This document shows positions 36,018 to 48,034 of a stretch of 64,000 bases of DNA, piece by piece. Under the pieces are notes generated by a model that had not been told where the DNA came from, ran no database searches, and saw only the letters and a list, made by a program, of their open reading frames with translations. Where the stretch lies: positions 248,001-312,000 of the forward strand of contig MU385753.1 of the NCBI GenBank assembly GCA_022497155.1, given 5' to 3'. Numbering within the stretch: the first letter of the stretch is position 1; every line of letters begins with the position of its first letter. Origin of the DNA: Whalleya microplaca (Eukaryota > Ascomycota > Sordariomycetes > Xylariales > Xylariaceae). A program made the translations under genes and the position numbers.

Positions 36018-37843
36018 GTATTGTTTCTTCATGTCTTTGTTCGGGGGGCGGGTTTCGTCCAAAAGGTAATCTAAGGGATTACCAGATTGTACCTACTTCT
36101 TTATCGATCTTATAGGTCTCACTTAGTCAACATGCTATCAAATCAAGTCAAGCCAAGTCACGCTTCTTTTGCTTGGCTTGACGATACCTACTCCTTAACT
36201 TGACCTAAAAACTCCTGAAGAAAAATCTCGGGAATGTTCATGATAATATCACAGTTATTGTGCGTGCGATTGTTGTTGAAATAGACGCAGGTTACGAGTA
36301 TCATAGCATTTATTATTAGGGAAGTATCATCACTGGAGTCCTCGTGGGGGATAGCCCATACCTAATAGAGCAACAGTTGTGGGGCATCCCAGCTACCTAA
36401 TTACCAGCCACCCTGTATCGCAACTAATTGACTGATTGAGTGTTATATTCTTTGCGTAGTGTTAAGTGGTTGTTGGCTAGTTATTCGGAAAGTCATAACC
36501 TACATGTAGTTCTACATATATTCCGTACATTGGATCCAGGCCCGATGTGCTCTCGGTTCCATTGTTTCCCCGAGCGCCGGATGAATAAGGGACTGCCCAG
36601 GTGCCCGACGTCTACCTCCTACCTAGGCTGCTAGGTACTGTTAGGTAACCTTGGTACTTAGTATATTAGGTGTTGTAGGGGTGGCCTGTGCCCCCGCACT
36701 TATTAATTAGATGAATTACAGTAGCTACCTAGGTAGCTCGAGGAGATCCTCCACGTCTAAGACAACCTTTTGCCTCTACTCAGCCTCCCTCCCAAACCCA
36801 ACACTTACAGTGTACTGCGTACAACCCTATTGTAACCTAACAAATCGGCTTGAATCGGCCTAAAGCGTAAGCCCGCGACAAGAAATCTGACGTCGCCAAT
36901 ACATATAGGTAGCTAGCAGGGGTAACCAAGAGATAACCGCCTTCAACTTTAAAATAAAAAAACACCAGGAAATTGCTACGATACCTAAAATAAGATTACT
37001 AAGATATGCATATAGGTAATCCTCAATATATTTGATTATTGTCGAGGTTTCTGTATGTGACAACCTGAGTTGGTTGAGGCTTGGGAAAATATACTCGAGT
37101 AAATTTAAGTCTAATTAAGTCCAATCTTGTCAAATCAAGATATCTTTGACTTGATGGCCTCGCTGTGGTGCCTCTCAGTAGCCATTCTGTGTACTTGATC
37201 AAGATTATGTTAGCACGAAACACCATGGAAAGTTTTCCCCACGTCCGTGAATCTCACTCACATTGCTTTTCTTATCTTTGGTGGCTCATGGCCTCTACCT
37301 AACAACCAGAGTCTGCATGTAGGTACACAATATCTTAAGCTAAGATCCTTGAGAATTAATGCATCAAGGAAAGTAAGGAGCAAAAGTTAGCTGCAAACAC
37401 TGCAGATAGCTTATAGCCTTACACTCCTGTCTACGAAAAAAAACCCTTATTCAAGGACCCTGGTCCAGAGCCAGCCTCTTGGTAGGACTTCCATCCTATG
37501 AGCTGCCTAATTAGGATGCGCGTATAATCTTGGCCGAAATTTTTAGTCCAGCAACGAAGCACTTGATTCGCAGTGTCCAAAAGTTCATGAAGACTTCGAG
37601 CTAGGTTAGCAAGACATTTATTGACATGCGGTAGCACAGTCTGCATCGGTTAGACAAGTCATGTCGGCGATCATAGAAATAAACAATATAAATAGACCGA
37701 ACTCGTCATTACAGGCAGGAGTCACGACGCTTTATCTAACAAACTATATTGCATGTTATTATACCTTTATATCTAAATATCGGCTTCATCTTATACCAGC
37801 TACATTCAAGGGCAGCGTTCATTGTGTCCAGAGATCATGTACC
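36018..37843. other. 1.8-kb gene-free spacer between the ATP-grasp and transporter genes
   Basis: An 11-bp inverted repeat, GTCAAGCCAAG/CTTGGCTTGAC (36147-36157 with 36172-36182, 14-base loop), stands about 130 bp after the ATP-grasp stop. TACCTAGGTA-like motifs recur near 36,610-36,735. No coding region was recognised. An upstream in-frame extension of the transporter to 37661 is unlikely to be coding. Confidence 0.5.
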
Positions 37844-39864
37844 ATGTCAGTTCCGTGCAAGTCAGTCAAGCCTTCTAGTCATTCACCCGCCTTATCATCT
37901 CTTGCGCAAGATGAGAGGTCAATCGAAGCCACGGTGACTGCGCCCGGATTGGATTCTATTACGAGATTACCCCATCCTAGAGAAGCAACAGCAGATGATT
38001 TTGCAAAGCTTCGACATGTGGCAGACAATGTCCCTGTAATAGTATGGCTTGTAGCCTTTATAGGGGCTGCACAACGCTTCGCGTTTTACGGTACCACGGT
38101 GCCATGGCGTAAGAGCAACTTGGATTCTGATTTTTACGAAGCATCCACTTTAACACATACTAGAGAATTATCTACAGAACCCGCCTGGAAATTTTCCTCC
38201 CGGTGCGCTTGGGTTTGGGCAATCTACGGCAACAATCATTAACAATGCATTCCTATTCTTCAGCTATCTAGCACCATTGCCTTTTGCGATTTTATCCGAT
38301 TCATGGCTTGGGCGATACAAGACACTACTTGTCAGCCTGATGTATTTATCATATATGTCCTATTTAGAAGTTTTCTGCTTATTATCTCTAGTATCTTCGT
38401 AGTAGGTGAAATAGTGCTGTTCATAACGGCTCTGCCCTTTGCACTCAAGACTAAAAACACTTCCTTGGGTGGGATTATCGCTGCTATGTTTCTTATTGGC
38501 CTAGGACAGGGAGGTACGACAGCCGTTATATTTCCATTTCTAGGTGAGCGCCTGTACGAATCATTTACCAGCAAACTGGCTAACTCCTATCGAGGCGACC
38601 AGATACCCGTGACAAATTCACGAGTTATTTGTGACGGAAACGGAGAGATGGTTGTAACAGATCCAAAACTTACTATACAATATGTATTCAATGCTTTCTA
38701 TTGGTTAGCTATTTCCCATCGCCGACATCGCCTCGACCTGTACTCACTAGCTGAATAGGATGATAAATATTGCGGCATTAGCTACACTCGCTACGACTTC
38801 CCTGGAAGAGCGGATCGGGTTCTGGGCTGCCTATCTATTACCCTTGTGCTTCTTAAGTGCATCTATAGTGCCATTTGTAGTATGGAATGGTCGGCTGAGT
38901 ATGTTCACCAAACTCTTCAGGTGCCACTATTGACTTCGTGTCTTCAGCAAAACTTCCTGCTCAAGGCAATGTGCTGCCTCATACAGCGAAGGTTCTCATC
39001 CTAGCGGCTCGATCTAGATTCCACCTTACGGCAGCCGATCCGTTGCATCAGAGACTGCATCACAATCGATCAGTTCCGTGGACATCAGCATTTGTTCAAG
39101 AAATCCGCCGTGGACTCCGAGCCTGTCGCGTGGTTATCTGTTTCACAATTTTCTATTTGTGTTTCAATCAGACGACCAACAACATCATTTCCCAGGCCAG
39201 CCAAATGGAATTATCTGGAATTTCGAACGATACGGTCCAATCTTTCAACGCAATTTTTTATATCATTTTTAATCCTTTAATTCAAATATGGCTTTTTCCG
39301 TTTCTCTCCCGCCGCCGTATTTCTTTCGGGCCAATCACGAGAATGACCGTTGCCTTCATTTTGCTGGCACTGTCGATGGCTTATGCGGCTGGTATTCAAA
39401 AACTCATCTACAGCCGCATGCCATGCTTTTCGCAGCCTTTAGCCTGCGAAGCCGCCATCGTTGCCACGGATGGTAACACAATTCTCTACCGGCCCAATGA
39501 GATCAGTGCCTGGGCTCAGATCCCACTGTACCTTCTCCTCGCAGTTGGTGAAATATTTGGCTTCGTGGCCTTGAATGAGTTCACGTACGTGGAGGCCCCT
39601 ACCAATATGAAGGCTCTAGTGAAAGCCTTCGAGCAATTTACAGCAGCATTGGGATCCGCGCTTGGTATGGCTCTCGGACCAGTATCCAAAGATCCTTGGC
39701 TGGTGGCTTTGTACTCGGCTCTAGCAGGTACAATGGCTATTAGCGGTGCAGCGTTCTTCGGAATCTTCCGAATGTACGATGTTCATTGGCACGCTCACAC
39801 GGATGTTGATAGCTTGGAGAGATCCACTGATATTGAGATTGTAACAGAAAAGGATCGAGAGTAA
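37844..39864 (+). CDS. POT/PTR2-family (peptide-type) major facilitator transporter
   Basis: Six exons (37844-38108, 38164-38341, 38392-38543, 38595-38703, 38759-38898, 38948-39864) join exactly to 586 aa, the usual size for fungal PTR2-type carriers. Recognisable segments are the first helix ending in QRFAFYG, the loop WQNYLQNPPGNFPPGALGFG, the helix LFFSYLAPLPFAILSDSWLGRYKT, IIAAMFLIGLGQGG, TIQYVFNAFYW and the late FNQTTNNIISQASQMEL motif. About 12 hydrophobic segments are expected. The canonical ExxERFxYY motif of helix 1 reads GxxQRFAFY here, so both acidic proton-coupling residues are missing while Arg is kept. ATG 37844 gives the normal N-terminus. Its substrate is unknown; export or uptake of the product of the two upstream enzymes is an inference from context. 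The Copia element begins 92 bp after its stop codon. Confidence 0.9.
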
Positions 39865-39955
39865 CTTTCTAGCTCGATCTTCTAAGACTGTTACACACCT
39901 TAGACAGCACACTTCGTTATTGAATTGGGAGGCGGTACATTTAGCAAATCCTTTG

Positions 39956-40149
39956 TGTCACGATAATATGGGTATTAAAGATCTCTTTTAAGCCTATGGA
40001 TCTCGGAGCAATATTGCTCCGAGATCCATAGGCTTAAAAAGAGATCTTCTATAACTAGAAAATCTTTCGGATTTTAGATTTTTATATAATTTTACGAGAG
40101 TAATTACGGCAGCACTTAAATAATCTTTATATATACTATAACTATAATA
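39956..40149 (+). repeat. Left LTR of the outer Copia element
   Basis: 194 bp, starting TGTCACGATA. Aligns base for base, without gaps, with the right LTR; differences are C/T and G/A transitions. It contains a perfect 46-nt palindrome at about 39,994-40,039 whose half-site is AAGCCTATGGATCTCGGAGC followed by AAT. Confidence 0.9.
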
Positions 40150-42779
40150 GTTACAAGCCCGGTTAACGCTTAAGGCTAATACTCTTTAATAATTACTTAT
40201 TAAAATTGAACTATTTTATTTTTTATACTTTTTTTTTATAACAGTTTTTCGAACTATAAACGAGCTTAATACTATATTTTTAATAACCGATTTAATCTTT
40301 ATTATTACGCTTTTTAAGGATAATTATAGCTGGCTTAAATAGTATATCTAATTAAAGGCTAACTGTAAAATCTATAAGGTATAGCATTTAATTAACCTAA
40401 ATGTTTTTAACTATAACAAATCTTACGCTTTCTTTTTAGTAGCACTTATACTTAAGGAAGTTAGGGCTATAAAAGTTATAAAAATCTTCCGACCTTATAA
40501 CGAAAGCCTGTAAAAATAGCAAGCTTTATTAGAATTAAGCCGTTTATAAGCTTTAAAAAAGCTTTCCGAGCCTACCGATAAAAAGGTAATAAAAAGCTTT
40601 AAAAACTAGGCAAAAGTTTATAATATTACCGCTACTAATTAAAATAGCAATTACGGGCGTTATAACGTAATTTAAAATTAGGTATTTAAAATAGTTAACT
40701 TTAATTTAAAAACTTTAGTAATAACTATAAGCTTTTAAAAAGAAATAATTATAGTTTAAAATATCGTTAAAGCTTTAAAAAGCTTTTTAGTACCTTCGAT
40801 AGCGAGTACTCGAATTATAATATTAAAAACCTATCGATAAATATTAATTAGGGCTAAAAAAAGCTCGGTTAAGCCTAATAAATAATACGCGAAATAATAT
40901 CGAGCTTTTATAAACGCTTAAACTTACGAGCTTTTTAAAATTAACGGAGTATTAACGGTTAAGAATTTTTTTAATATAATAAAAGCTCGCTTAGCTTTTA
41001 ATTAAGTAATAAAAAAGCTCGGTAATATAATTAAAAATAATTGTTTAAGAAATCGACTAATTATATTAGCTTAATATAGAAATTAGTTCGGAGCTTTATT
41101 ATATAAAAATTAGTTAAAGGTTTAAAATAAAATTTTAGGCCTTTTTATTACGTTCGGAAAATAGCCTAATAATTTAGACCTTAAATGAAAATCTACCGAT
41201 AGTAAATTTTTAAGTAAGCTTAATAATAACTCCGGAACTTAAAATAAGTAACCATACTTTTATTTACTAACTAAAGAATATTTATATCGCTAAATATTTA
41301 AATTATATGTAATTTTATAATACGCTATTATTAGAAAAAGCAATAAAACTATTGATATCCCGAAAAAGTCTTATATAGCCGAGATTAAAAAACGCTTTAA
41401 ACTTTTTAAGTAAAAAAACCTGGTAGATAAGATTTATTTTTAGAGATAGCAAATAAAATAAGGCTTATAAAATAAAAGTAATCGAAAGGGTTAAAAATTT
41501 AAAAAAAGATTTTAAAATTTAATAGTCCCTAATTATTTTATAGGAATAATAATCGACCTTATTAAAGATTTTAAACTTAAAGGATTACCGGGCTTTTATA
41601 TTATAATAAGATTTAAAAAATACCCACTCTCGGAATATATTATCGTTAATAATTATAAAGCTTTTTATTTAGTTAATAACGTAATATTAATAATCCTAAA
41701 GAACTTTTAACTTATTTAAAATAATAAAGTAATAAAAATAAACATTTTAAACTTCCTTATTATTAAACGAGATAAAAAGATTTTCCCTAAAATTTTTTAA
41801 GTTAAAGGGAAAAAAAAGTTTTAAGATTTTAAACTTATTAATGTAATATTTGTTAAAAAATTCTATATAAATATTATTTCGGAAGTTTGTTTAAGGGATA
41901 TAGGGATTTAATATTACAAACTCGATTGTTTATTACGGTACGGTATTATAAATTATAACGTTATATTTAAAAAACTTTTTCGAAAGTATAACTTAGTTTT
42001 TATTAAATATAATAAGCTTTTTTTATATTATAATAAACTTATAATAATTAGTATTACCTTATTTAAAAAAAATAAATAAAACGTAATAAAAATATTAGCT
42101 TTTTTTATAATAAAAAAAAATAAGCTATAACAACCTTCTAAAAATCCCGTACGCCCGAGAAAAAATTTTAAAGCTTTATAATATATTTAGTTAAGTTATT
42201 TAAAACTAGTAACGCTAAAAGCTTAAATAATAAATATATAAAATATAAAAATTAATAATACGAAATAAATAAAATGTTTTTATTATATTATAACCTACGC
42301 TTGTTAGGTAATATTATAACGCCGATTAAAATATTTTTTACCCCGTTTTTTTTAAAGGATTTTATAAAATCTTTTCGACTTTAAAAAAAGGCACGAAAAA
42401 TCGGAATAAATATTTATAATAAAAAATAAATATAACGGAATAATTTTTACTATCCCGCTAAAAAATAAGGCTTAATTATATATTTTCGGGACTTTATAAT
42501 AATTCGAAATTAAGATTTATAAATAATATAAAGTACCGATTTATAAGATTTATAGCGATAATAAGAAAGTTATAATTAAATTTAAGGGATATATTATTTA
42601 TTAGTTTTAAGCTTAAGAAAAAAGGATAAATTTTAAATTTCCCTTATTATATATTAAAAAGCCTATAGAAAATAGCGAGCGAGCTGGTTAAAAAATTATT
42701 AATAAATTAATTAAAATAAAAATAAAAGCTAGGCTCTTTTAAAAGCTTTAGCTAAAAAACGTATAAATTATAGCCTATT

Positions 42780-43150
42780 TATATAATATTTTACTATTTT
42801 AAAACAAAACTTTACGTACTCCTTATAAAATATTCGATTTATAATTTAGGTAATATTTTAAATAATATAACCTAACAATTATATAAACGTTAACAAGCAA
42901 TTTACGGCTTAGTTAAAATAATATATACGCTTATAACTGTTAAGTTTACCTGTTTAAAATAGAGCGTACGGCCGGAAAAAAGAAGAAATTATTTAAAATC
43001 GAATTTAAAAAATATATCGGATATTTAATTAGCTATAAAACTTTTAATATATACCGTATTTAAATCCCGAACTTAAATTAGGTAATTACTATAAAGAACG
43101 TTTGGTTCGATAAAGATTTATATTATTTACTAAAGTAAAAAAAGTAAAAG
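42780..43150 (+). pseudogene. Copia integrase remnant (C-terminal part)
   Basis: Despite stop codons, the plus strand reads a weakly altered RTPYE-like motif near 42,815 and, from about 42,960, a segment like AYGRKKKKLFKIEFKKYIGY. In intact Copia elements this is the region after the integrase core, where AYVRK and HIGYLVGY occur. All changes fit C-to-T or G-to-A mutation. Confidence 0.7.
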
Positions 43151-43950
43151 TTTTTAATACCTTAAGCTTTCGCCGATAAATTAATAAAAATAGAAAATGT
43201 TAAATAATTATTACAAATTATAAAAATACTAAATATATAAGAAAACTTTAAGCTTCCGGAAATAAAATTAGGATTTAATTAGATTAATTAAATAAGGGAC
43301 GAGCTTATTATAAAACCCGAAATTTTGGAAAAAATATAAGGTTAAAAGTCGGAAATAAACGCGCTTAAAAAAATCGTTAATAATTTAATTATTATTAAGT
43401 TATCAAAAAATAATCTTACCGAAAATTAGCTATATAAACTTTTAATTTCCCGTAAAACCTTAAAGTTTAACTTTAAATAAGTTTTATAATTAAGTTTTAA
43501 CTAAGAGATAAATATCGAAATAAATATAGAAAATTATAGTAATGCCGAATCGATAATTATTATTCGATTATTAATAAATAATAAAAATTTTTAGTTTTTA
43601 AAAAAGATATATTTTACCGAGAAGCTCGGCATTAAAAACTCGCGTAATCGTTAAAAATTAAGCGAATAGCCGAAAGACGATATAAATTACCGGCACAAAA
43701 TTTAATAGTAAGCCGGTAATTACTTAATATTAAAAAAACGAAATCGAAAAATCTATTTATTTATTATAAAAAAAAGCAGGCAAATAAAAGGTAAAAACCC
43801 CGAAAATTTTAATTAAAGTACTAAAAATAAAAAACAAAGATTTATAGCCTTTACTATATTATTTTATAAGAATAATAAGATTATTTTATTTAATAAATTA
43901 AGCTAATTAGACTTTTTAAATACTTATATATCTAATTAACTATAGGCTAT

Positions 43951-44185
43951 TAGTTACGGAAAGTACGTACCTGTGTGGTGCACGGACCACCTGTTGCTAC
44001 GTACTCCCGTATGTTAATCGGCAACGGCACGGCAGAACAGTCACTGCCCGGCGGGGCACCCGGCTTAAGTTTTTTAAGTAATTCCTATAATCCGAAATAG
44101 CTTTTCTCCCTATTTATCTGTAAATATATAATTGGTACCCATACTAAAGCCCTGCCTCTAGCTATAGTAGTTTATCTATAAGTTT
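43951..44185 (-). repeat. GC-rich un-RIPped insert, copy 1 (about 235 bp)
   Basis: Matches the inverted copy at about 45,432-45,666 over nearly its whole length. It includes the GC-rich block around CCCGGCGGGGCACCCGGCTT and the sequence GCCCTGCCTCTAGCTATAGT. It interrupts AT-saturated Copia sequence. The exact ends are uncertain by several bases. Confidence 0.7.
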
Positions 44186-44269
44186 ATTTAAAAAAAAATC
44201 GGCAATATAAAATACTATATATAATAATCGTAATAATAATATACTAAAATAAGGTAGATCGTTTAAAAG

Positions 44270-45430
44270 CTATATTAAATAAGCTATGCGTATACCGAGA
44301 TAATTTTTTTAAAGCTTCCCCGAAAACTTAAAAAAATCTTAACATTTACCTTTTAGGAGATCGTTTTAAAAAAAACGCTAAAAAAGAAATCAGGAATTTT
44401 TTACGCCTAAAAACTTAAAAAGTTATTAATTAAAAGCGTATTAAATACCGCTTATTATCCCTAAAATAAGTGTTTATTTATAAATTTAATAAAAATAAAT
44501 ATTTAAAGCTTTATAAAGCCAAAATAATAATACGCGGGAATTTTTTAAAAAAAAGGAATAATTTAAAATATATACGTTATTACGCTCGCTATAAAATCTT
44601 TTAGGCTAATAATAACGTTCGTTATAAAATTCGATTTTAAAGTTTTTTAATATAATATTAAAAGCGCGTTTTTAAATATTTTATATAATAAATTAAAGCT
44701 TATAATATATAAGCTTTTTAATAGCTTTAAAATTAATAAAAAATACGTTAAGATTTTATAAGTTTTATATAACTTAAAAAAATTACCTTTATTATAATAT
44801 AATAAATTTGCTACCACTTTTAAAATATTAAGCCTTATTATTTCCCTTAAAAAGCCTTACCTTTTTTATATAAAAGGGAAAAAAATCTTCGTAATTTTTT
44901 ATATAAACAATTTTTTATTATTGTTTAAGCGTTAGTATTAAATAAAAGTTATTAAATTAATTACGGCTATAAAAAAAATATATGAAATTAAGGAGTAAAA
45001 AAAGATCTTTTAGTATTTAAAAATTAGGGTATTAAAAAATCGATAGCAAAAGTCGATTACTTTATTTCATAATTTTTATATCGATAAAATTACCTTACGT
45101 TTTAATTTAACTAATAATAGTTAGTTTTTAGCAATTCCTTTATAATACGCCAAGCTTTTTAAATATAAAAGGCAAACTTCGAAAAAATAAATTAAGAAAT
45201 ACCAAAAATATATAAAATCGATTTTATATACCGCAATTATAATATATCCTTATATAGTTTATATAATAATATAACTCTTTTATTTCCTTATTAACCTAAG
45301 CTTAAAATATATAGCAATAGCAAATTAGGTAATCTATTATTTATATATTACGCGCTTTTTAAATATTAGGTATAAAAATAAAAGCTTTAAAAAGTAAGCT
45401 TTAATTATTATAAGTAACGCTTTTTTTACA
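44270..45430 (+). pseudogene. Copia reverse transcriptase remnant
   Basis: The frame reads LYNLKKLPLL near 44,766, matching LYGLRRAPLLWYN of Copia reverse transcriptases after G-to-A change. YINN near 44,900 stands where the catalytic YVDD belongs. Reading continues to ISNAFFTNKLT just before 45,432, corresponding to the start of RNase H. Heavily stopped; non-functional. Confidence 0.75.
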
Positions 45431-45431
45431 A

Positions 45432-45666
45432 ATAAACTCACGTATAGACTACTATAGCTAGAGGCAGGGCTCTAGTATAAGTACCAATTGTATATTTATA
45501 AATAAATAGGGAGGAAAGCTATTTCGGACTATGGGAATTGCTCAGAAAACTTAAGCCGGGTGCCCCGCCGGGCGGTGACCATTCTGCCGTGCCGTTACCG
45601 ATTGACATACGGGAGTACGTAGCAACAGGTGGTCTGTGCACCACAGGTACGTACCTCCCGTAACTG
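45432..45666 (+). repeat. GC-rich un-RIPped insert, copy 2 (about 235 bp), inverted relative to copy 1
   Basis: Splits the RNase H remnant: the Copia reading resumes immediately afterwards with NTEFRK, which is the expected continuation of NKLT. It is therefore a separate insertion and not an arm of a transposon that captured the reverse transcriptase. The two copies are nearly identical, differing mainly by transitions. Confidence 0.7.
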
Positions 45667-46110
45667 ATAATACGGAATTTCGAAAAATTTTTTATAGGTA
45701 TATTATATCCTTTTTTAGGGGTACTATTATATAAAAAGCTATTAAGTAAAATATTATATTTACTTTAATAATTAAAGCTAAAATTATAGCTTTTAAATAT
45801 ATAATTAAAAAAAGTATAATTTTAAAATAGTTATTTTAAAATATTACTTTAAATTTTAAAAAGCCGTAAAGGATTTTTTATAATAATTAATAAATAATTA
45901 GGCTTATTATTAAAAAAAAACTTAAGATTAATATTAAGCTTTATTATATCGATATTTAAAATATATGGCTTCGTTAAAAACATATTAAAAAAAGTTTCGA
46001 AATAATTTATTTAGCTATAAATTAAATATTAATAAACAGACTTATTAAAAAGCTTTCTAAATAAATATTCGAATATTTTAAAGCTTTATTAAATCTTTAA
46101 AATAATAAAG
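45667..46110 (+). pseudogene. Copia RNase H remnant
   Basis: Readable in one frame: FFRGTII, then KLYYIDI and NIWLR (KLRHVDI and WLRQ in intact elements), and INRLIKKLSK (ADGLTKALPK). Stop codons are those expected from CAA, CAG or TGG mutated by RIP. Confidence 0.75.
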
Positions 46111-47805
46111 TTATAATTATAAATTATTAGGAAATAAAAAAAGCGAACTTAATTTAAACTTATATATTTAATAATTTTATAAGCTTTTATAAAAAAAATA
46201 AGGTAATAAAAAACTACTTTAATAATAAGTAATAAGCTTATATTTTAATTTAAAACTAATAAAATACTAAGTGTAAATTTATTTCCTAATAATTAAATTT
46301 ATAAGCCTTACCGATAAAAAATATAAAAATAAAAAATCCTTACTAATTAAATAAAGCTTAATATATAATAAAACCCGGAAAAATAACTTAACTTAGGCCT
46401 AAAAAATCTATAAGCTTTTTTAGAAATTCCGTAACGCGAATTAAATAATTTTTTTTTAATTAAAGAGCTAAAAAAGTAAAACCGGATAAGCTAGTAATAA
46501 TTAAGGCAGAAATTACGCTTATAAAATAAGCTTATAAAAAAACCGATAAATTAAAAACTATAAAAGCGATAAAAAAGCGAGTTATCGAAAGAACCGATAA
46601 ATTAAAAATTATAAAAACGTAAAAGCTTATAATAAGTTAAAAAATAAAAATCGAAAAAGCTTTCGGGCTAATAGCGAGAAGTTTTTTATTAACGTTAATA
46701 AAAATAAAACTATTATTATAAATATATATAATAAGCTTGCTAAAATTTTTATTAAAAACCCGGTAGCGTTATAAAAATTAGTATATTATTAATTTTAAAA
46801 TCGTTAAAAAAACTTATAGCAAAATCGGTAGTGCTATATAAATAAATATAACAATAAGCGATATAAAAAAGCTAAAAGGGGCTATAAAAATTTATATTAG
46901 CTTATTAAATTCTTTAAAAAAAATTTAAAAAATTTTATTTTAAGCGGTAAAAATAACCCGAGCCGTATTTATAATAATAAAAGCCTTAAAATATTTCCAG
47001 GTATTTATAAAACGTAATTTTATTAAATTTTAAAATATAAATATAACAAATATAAAAATCGGCGCGAAAAATAGAAATAACGCTAAAACGCGGGATGCTT
47101 TTTTTTATAGGTAAAAGTATTAGTAAAACTCGAAATTATAACGCTATAAATACTAGAAAAAATTGTTAAAAACGGTATAAAAGTTATTATAAAATTATTA
47201 ATACCGGAACTTTTTTTAGGAGTAGTCGGAACCTAAAAAAAAGTATCGCTTTTATTACTTAATAAACTCGGAAACTTAATAAAGCCGGGCTTTTAGCGGA
47301 TAAAAAAAATAAAAAAATACTAAAATCGTTTTTATTAAAGTTAAGCTTTAAAAATTCGATAATTTATTCCGGCTTTTATTTATTACCGGAATCGGGATCG
47401 AAAATCTCAGAAAGCGGAACTTATTTTTCCACTTTATTATCCGGAAACTCTTTTTTATTTTCGTTACTAAAAAAAGCACCGCTTTTTCGCTCCTCCTTTT
47501 TTATAACATAAATTTCGGGCTCGTTTTCGGGCTACTTAAATATAACAATATTATTAGACTTTTCGGGGAAATTTTTACTATCGTTAAGTTTTTCGGGAAA
47601 ATCTTTACTATTATTAGGCTTTTCGGAAAAGCTTTTACTACCGGAAATCTTACCGCCGGGACGTAAAAAATCGTCCCTTAAAAAGCCTTAAAAATCTTAA
47701 ATAATAAACTTAAAAATCTCGCTACTAAAAGCGGAAGCGGGAAATAAACCCGGCAAAAAGTTTAGTAATAAAAGCTAACTATTTTTAGAAAAAATATAGT
47801 AATAT
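46111..47805. other. Unassigned part of the AT-rich block, with a 30-bp tandem repeat
   Basis: No protein family was recognised. A tandem repeat of three 30-bp units occupies 47551-47640, each ending TTTTTACTA or CTTTTACTA and containing TTTTCGG; multiples of three suggest a former protein repeat. The 47,000-47,760 part is less AT-rich than its surroundings. It may be another inserted element. Confidence 0.45.
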
Positions 47806-48034
47806 TGTTTTGGGACAGGGTGTTAAGGTAAAGGAGGTGCTACTTTATGGCTTAGCTAATCGGAAGTAATCGAGGCAACGAAATAAAAAAGTTACTTATA
47901 ATAGCTATTAATCGAAAGGAGCGATATATCTATTGCCGGCGATAAGGCCGTTTAAGCTATATATATTTTATCTAAAAGTAAAAAAAAAAAAAACAAGCGA
48001 TATATATATATTACGGTACATTAGCCTTATAATA
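47806..48034 (-). repeat. Left LTR of the nested element
   Basis: Shares long blocks with 59051-59277, for example TAAAGGAGGTGCTACTTTAT and CGAAAGGAGCGATATAT. Probably the 3' LTR if the element reads on the minus strand. Confidence 0.8.

Noticed and set aside
37661..37843. In-frame N-terminal extension of the POT transporter
   Set aside because: The extension is AT-rich, and the PTR2 family starts close to the ATG at 37844.
43951..45669. A terminal-inverted-repeat transposon that captured a Copia reverse transcriptase
   Set aside because: The Copia reading frame continues correctly across the right repeat (NKLT to NTEFRK, then on to the end of RNase H). Two separate inverted insertions explain it better.
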